From positions 124,001 to 188,000 of the forward strand of contig JASCPI010000001.1 of assembly GCA_029959555.1 (NCBI GenBank): a stretch of 64,000 bases of DNA, given 5' to 3'. Positions 60,019 to 64,000 of this stretch are shown piece after piece (the stretch's first letter is position 1; every line of letters begins with the position of its first letter). The DNA is from Lysobacteraceae bacterium PS02065 (lineage in GTDB: Bacteria > Pseudomonadota > Gammaproteobacteria > Xanthomonadales > Rhodanobacteraceae). Both the position numbers and the translations under genes were made by a program. Below the pieces are notes generated by a model. The model was not told where the DNA came from and made no database searches. It saw only the letters and a list, made by a program, of their open reading frames with translations.

Positions 60019-61045
60019 CGCCGAACAGTTCCCCGGGCTGCGGCACATTGCGCGGCGGCTTGAGGCCGAGGTGGCGCCACGCCTTCTGGGTCACCATGCG
60101 GCCGCGCGCGGTGCGCACGAGGAAGCCCTGCTGGATCAGGAACGGCTCGACGACGTCCTCGAGCGTGCCGCGCTCCTCGCTGAGCGCGGCGGCCAGCGAC
60201 TCGACGCCGACCGGGCCGCCATCGAAGTGCTCGATGATCGTGTTGAGCATCCGGCGGTCGAGCGCGTCGAAGCCTTCGGCGTCGACCTTGAGCATCGCGA
60301 GCGCGTCGTCGGCCACCTTCGCGGTGATGACGCCGTCGGCGCGGATCTCGGCGAAGTCGCGCACGCGGCGCAGCAGGCGGTTGGCAATGCGCGGCGTGCC
60401 GCGCGAGCGGCGCGCGATCTCGACGGCACCGTCGGCGTCGCAGGCGATGCCGAGGATCACGGCCGCACGGCGCACGATCGCGGCGAGCTCGGTCGTCGTG
60501 TAGAACTCGAGGCGCTGCACGATGCCGAAGCGGTCGCGCAGCGGCGCTGTGAGCAGGCCCGCCCGCGTGGTCGCGCCGATCAGCGTGAACGGCGGCAGGT
60601 CGAGCTTGATCGAACGCGCGGCCGGGCCCTCGCCGATCATGATGTCGATCTGGAAATCCTCGAGCGCCGGATACAGCACTTCCTCGACGACCGGCGACAG
60701 GCGGTGGATCTCGTCGACGAACAGCACGTCGCGCGGCTGCAGGTTGGTCAGCAGCGCGGCGAGGTCACCGGCGCGCTCGAGGACCGGGCCGGACGTGGTG
60801 CGCAGGCTCACGCCGAGTTCGTTCGCGATCACGTGCGAGAGCGTGGTCTTGCCGAGTCCGGGCGGCCCGAAGATGAGCACGTGGTCGAGCGCGCCACCGC
60901 GGCGGCGCGCCGCCTCGATCGCGATGCCGAGCTGCTCGCGGACGGTTTCCTGGCCCAGGTACTCGCCGAGGCGCTGCGGACGGATGCTCGCCTCGATGAG
61001 TTCGTCGTCACGGTTGGCGCTGGCGGCGATGAGGCGATCGGTCAT
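60011..61045 (-). CDS. ruvB: Holliday junction branch migration helicase RuvB
   Basis: A 344-residue AAA+ ATPase with Walker A 'GPPGLGKTT', Walker B 'LFVDEIHRL', sensor 1 'IGATTRAG' and the arginine finger region 'PLRDRFG'. Full length with its C-terminal winged-helix domain '[14 protein letters not shown]'. It drives branch migration with RuvA. A potassium transporter gene (kup) is inserted between ruvA and ruvB, as in other Lysobacterales. Confidence 0.97.
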   Translation of the reverse strand: MTDRLIAASANRDDELIEASIRPQRLGEYLGQETVREQLGIAIEAARRRGGALDHVLIFGPPGLGKTTLSHVIANELGVSLRTTSGPVLERAGDLAALLTNLQPRDVLFVDEIHRLSPVVEEVLYPALEDFQIDIMIGEGPAARSIKLDLPPFTLIGATTRAGLLTAPLRDRFGIVQRLEFYTTTELAAIVRRAAVILGIACDADGAVEIARRSRGTPRIANRLLRRVRDFAEIRADGVITAKVADDALAMLKVDAEGFDALDRRMLNTIIEHFDGGPVGVESLAAALSEERGTLEDVVEPFLIQQGFLVRTARGRMVTQKAWRHLGLKPPRNVPQPGELFGDE

Positions 61046-61153
61046 CGGAAGATCGGCGTGGCGCTCGGCCGGCAGGAATGCCGGCGATTATCGTCGGGTT
61101 CGGTCGCGCGTGATAGCGGCACGCGTGCCCGCGAACGAATCTTTACGTGCAGC

Positions 61154-63037
61154 TCAGATCTCGACCTGCGTGCCGAGTTCGATGAGGCGGTTGCCCGGAA
61201 TCTGGAAGAACGCGGTCGCCGGCGTGGCGTTGCGCTGCAAGAACGAGAACAGGCGGTCGCGCCACAGCATCATGCCCGGACGATCGCCCGCGATGATGCT
61301 CTCGCGGCTCAGGAAGAACGTCGTGTCCATCATGTCGAACGGGAAGCTGCACTGGGTGACGCGTGCGAGCGCGCTCGGGATGTCCGGATCCTCGGCGAAG
61401 CCGTAGCGCAGGATCAGCAGGTAGAACTCGTCGGCCAGCGGGCGCACCTCGATGCGGTCGCCCGGCTCGGCGAACGGCTCGTCGAGGATGTCGACCGTGA
61501 GCACGACGTTGCGCTCGTGCAGCACCTTGTTGTGCTTGAGGTTGTGCAGCAGCGCATTCGGCACGCCGTCGCGGTTCGCGGTCAGGAACACCGCCGTGCC
61601 GGGCACGCGCACGGGTGGATGCGCGCTGATCGAGGCGATGAATGGCGCCAGCGCGAGACCGCCGCGGCGCACCTCGCGCAGCACGAGCTCGCGACCGCGC
61701 CGCCACGTAATCAGGATCGTGAACACGCCGATGCCGAGCGCGAGCGGGAACCAGCCACCGTATTCGATCTTGTCGGCGACCGCGGTCAGCAGCACGACGT
61801 CGATGCCGAGGAACAGCACGCAGGCCAGGCCGACCGCGAAGCGGTTCCAGCCCCAGACGCGCCGCGCGACGACGACCACGAGCAGCGTGTTCATGAGCAT
61901 CGTGCCGACCACGGCGAGGCCGTAGGCGGCGACGAGGTTCTCCGACGAGCGGAAGCCGATCACGGCGGCGATCGTCAGCACGAGCAGGATGCGGTTGATC
62001 CACGGCAGGTAGATCTGGCCGATCGTCTCGCGTGAGGTGTGCAGTACCTGCAGGCGCGGCAGGTAGCCGAGCTGCATGGCCTGGCGCGCCATCGAGAACG
62101 TGCCCGAGATGACCGCCTGCGAGGCGACGATCGTCGCCATCGTCGCGAGCACGATCATCGGGATCAGCAGCGACGGCGGCACGAGCAGGTAGAACGGATT
62201 CGCGGCCTTGGCCGGATCGGCGAGCACGAGCGCGCCCTGCCCCAGGTAATTGAGCATGAGGCACGGCAGCACGAGTGCGAACCACACGATGCGGATCGGC
62301 GTGCGTCCGAAGTGGCCCATGTCCGAATACAGCGCCTCGGCACCCGTGATCGCGAGCACCACGGCGCCCATCGCGAAGATCGCGAACTTGCCGTTGTGGG
62401 CGAAGAACACGATCGCGTGGTGCGGGCTCAGCGCGCTGAGCACGTGCGGCTCCTGCAGGATGCCGTGCACGCCGAGCGCACCGAGGGTCAGGAACCACAC
62501 CAGCGTGACCGGCGCGAAGACCGGTCCGACGCGGCTCGTGCCGTGCTTCTGGATCGCGAACAGGCCGAGCAGGATCAGCACCGTGACCGGCACGACGAAC
62601 GGGTGCAGTTCCGGCCGGATCACCTCGATGCCCTCGACCGCCGACAGCACCGAGATCGCCGGCGTGACCACGCCGTCGCCGAAGAACAGCGCCGCGCCGA
62701 ACAGGCCAATGACCATGAGCACCCAGCGCGTGCGCACGCTCTGCACGCCGCGCTGCGCGAGCGCCATGAGCGCCATGATGCCGCCCTCGCCCTTGTTGTC
62801 GGCGCGCAGGATGAAGGTCGCGTACTTGACCGAGACGACGAGGATCAGCGACCAGAAGATCAGCGACAGCACGCCGAGCACGTTCTCGCGCCCGACCTCG
62901 ACGCCGTGCTGGCCGAAAGCCTCGCGGAACGCGTAGAGCGGGCTGGTGCCGATGTCGCCGTAGACGACGCCGATCGCGCCGAAGCACAGCGCGAGCAGCT
63001 TCGTGCGGCCGTGGCCGCCGGAAGACGTGGACGTCAT
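61154..63037 (-). CDS. kup: Potassium transporter Kup
   Basis: A 627-residue K+/H+ symporter of the KUP/HAK family with about twelve membrane helices over the first 440 residues and a C-terminal cytosolic domain. The N-terminal family motif 'GVVYGDIGTSPLYAFREAF' is intact, as is 'GDGVVTPAISVLSAVEG'. It imports K+ at low turgor or acid pH. It lies in the ruv operon between ruvA and ruvB, with 19 and 108 base gaps, likely an old insertion conserved in the order. Confidence 0.95.
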   Translation of the reverse strand: MTSTSSGGHGRTKLLALCFGAIGVVYGDIGTSPLYAFREAFGQHGVEVGRENVLGVLSLIFWSLILVVSVKYATFILRADNKGEGGIMALMALAQRGVQSVRTRWVLMVIGLFGAALFFGDGVVTPAISVLSAVEGIEVIRPELHPFVVPVTVLILLGLFAIQKHGTSRVGPVFAPVTLVWFLTLGALGVHGILQEPHVLSALSPHHAIVFFAHNGKFAIFAMGAVVLAITGAEALYSDMGHFGRTPIRIVWFALVLPCLMLNYLGQGALVLADPAKAANPFYLLVPPSLLIPMIVLATMATIVASQAVISGTFSMARQAMQLGYLPRLQVLHTSRETIGQIYLPWINRILLVLTIAAVIGFRSSENLVAAYGLAVVGTMLMNTLLVVVVARRVWGWNRFAVGLACVLFLGIDVVLLTAVADKIEYGGWFPLALGIGVFTILITWRRGRELVLREVRRGGLALAPFIASISAHPPVRVPGTAVFLTANRDGVPNALLHNLKHNKVLHERNVVLTVDILDEPFAEPGDRIEVRPLADEFYLLILRYGFAEDPDIPSALARVTQCSFPFDMMDTTFFLSRESIIAGDRPGMMLWRDRLFSFLQRNATPATAFFQIPGNRLIELGTQVEI

Positions 63038-63056
63038 GGAAAGATGCCTCGATGGG

Positions 63057-63650
63057 TCAGCGCAGCGCCGCCTTGAGCGCCTTGCGGATGATGTCCTCGG
63101 CCGTGTCGCCGGCCGCGTGCGCGTCCTTGACGAGGCGCGTGACCTCGGCGGGCTTGTAGCCGAGCGACTGCAGCGCGACGCTGGCCTCGGCGACCGGATC
63201 CTTCGGCACCTCGCCGAAGGCGGTCATCGGCGCGCCGCCCGAGCCGAAGCCGTCGACGCGGTCGCGCAGCTCCAGCACCATGCGCTCGGCGGTCTTCTTG
63301 CCGATGCCCGGGATGCGCGTCAGCGCGGCGTGGTCGCCGGTCTGCACGAAGCGCGCGAAGTCGTCGACGGATACGCCCGACAGCACCGCGAGCGCGATCT
63401 TCGCGCCGATGCCGCTGACCTTCTGCACGCCACGGAACAGGCTGCGCTCGGCCTCGCGCAGGAAGCCGTACAACGCGACGGCATCCTCCTTGACCGCGTA
63501 ATGCGTGACCAGCGTGACCTCGCGGCCGACGTCGGGCAGGTCGTAGAACGTCGACATCGGCACCTCGAGCTCGTAGCCGACGCCGTTGACGTCGACGAGC
63601 AGCCACGGCGGCTGCTTGGTCACGAGGATGCCCTTGAGCCGGCCGATCAT
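63057..63650 (-). CDS. ruvA: Holliday junction DNA helicase subunit RuvA
   Basis: A 197-residue protein with the N-terminal OB fold '[12 protein letters not shown]', two helix-hairpin-helix motifs ('[14 protein letters not shown]' and '[15 protein letters not shown]') and the C-terminal RuvB-binding domain '[12 protein letters not shown]'. It binds the four-way junction. The ATG at 63650 overlaps the ruvC stop. Confidence 0.97.
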   Translation of the reverse strand: MIGRLKGILVTKQPPWLLVDVNGVGYELEVPMSTFYDLPDVGREVTLVTHYAVKEDAVALYGFLREAERSLFRGVQKVSGIGAKIALAVLSGVSVDDFARFVQTGDHAALTRIPGIGKKTAERMVLELRDRVDGFGSGGAPMTAFGEVPKDPVAEASVALQSLGYKPAEVTRLVKDAHAAGDTAEDIIRKALKAALR

Positions 63651-64000
63651 CGGCGGCGCCTCCACGAGGCGCGCGCGAGGCCGACGCCGAGCAGGCTCGC
63701 ACGCGTGTTCGCATGCGTGACCGCGATCGCGAGCGCGTCGGCGGCGTCCGCCTGCAACGGCCCCTGCAGGCCGAGCAGCACGCCGATCATGTGCTGCACC
63801 TGGGTCTTGTCGGCCGCGCCGCCACCGACGACCGCCTTCTTGACCTCGCTCGGCGCGTATTCGGTGAGCACGAGGCCCATGCTGACCGCGGCGCAGATCG
63901 CCGCGCCGCGCGCCTGGCCGAGCTTGAGCGCCGAATCGGCGTTGCGCGCCATGAAAATGCTCTCGATCGCGACCTCGGTCGGCGCGTGCTCCTCGATGAG
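63647..64000 (-). CDS. ruvC: Holliday junction resolvase RuvC, C-terminal part (5' end outside window)
   Basis: The last 117 residues of RuvC, with the active-site acidic residues in '[11 protein letters not shown]' and '[15 protein letters not shown]' (the catalytic DxxD). The frame is open to the window edge. It is followed by ruvA with a four-base overlap (ATGA), the standard ruvCA arrangement. Confidence 0.95.
   Translation of the reverse strand, partial: LIEEHAPTEVAIESIFMARNADSALKLGQARGAAICAAVSMGLVLTEYAPSEVKKAVVGGGAADKTQVQHMIGVLLGLQGPLQADAADALAIAVTHANTRASLLGVGLARASWRRRR

Overview
The window is a stretch of a high-GC gammaproteobacterial chromosome. The gene orders lptC-lptA-lptB-rpoN-hpf-ptsN-hprK-rapZ-EIIA-ptsH-ptsI and ruvC-ruvA-kup-ruvB-ybgC-tolQRAB-pal-cpoB-queE-queC, together with a surface protein ending in an F-x-D-G-F-E tail, point to Lysobacterales (Xanthomonadales), perhaps Rhodanobacteraceae. 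The genus cannot be fixed from the sequence alone.

Layout. (1) 1-8850: the end of the LPS-transport operon, sigma-54, ribosome hibernation factor and a regulatory phosphotransferase relay (EIIA-Ntr, HPr kinase, RapZ, mannose-type EIIA, HPr, EI) with no sugar permease. (2) 8851-20134: a large membrane protein, two methyltransferases, tsaB, creD, a MocR-type regulator, a diheme and a triheme cytochrome c and a cytochrome b561. (3) 20261-32725: an iron locus. A FepA-like receptor has its own Fur box. A six-gene operon encodes a YncE-like propeller, a CirA-like receptor, binding protein, permease, ATPase and esterase, with a second Fur-box-like site upstream. A two-component system is divergent from that operon. 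This looks like capture, import and hydrolysis of catecholate siderophores without siderophore synthesis.

(4) 32827-49989: a 17-kb genomic island with lower GC and different codon use, bounded by 47-bp perfect direct repeats and inserted at the 3' end of tRNA-Lys(TTT), with a tyrosine integrase beside the tRNA. It carries an MmeI-like restriction-methylation protein, a HelD/UvrD-type helicase with a nuclease-like insert and a zinc ribbon, a DUF3800 protein, an XRE repressor with an ImmA/IrrE protease, a nucleotidase, a TraJ-like protein next to an oriT-like hairpin and nic-like motif, a RepA initiator with three iterons, two very small proteins, a strong candidate small RNA gene, and relics of abiEii and arsH. 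It reads as an integrative, probably mobilizable element with a plasmid-type replicon and no relaxase of its own.

(5) 49944-64000: tRNA-Lys, a right-handed beta-helix surface protein, a LysE exporter, queC/queE, the tol-pal operon, the ruv Holliday-junction genes and a Kup potassium transporter. The island is the most unusual part of the window; the rest is conserved chromosomal backbone plus the iron locus.
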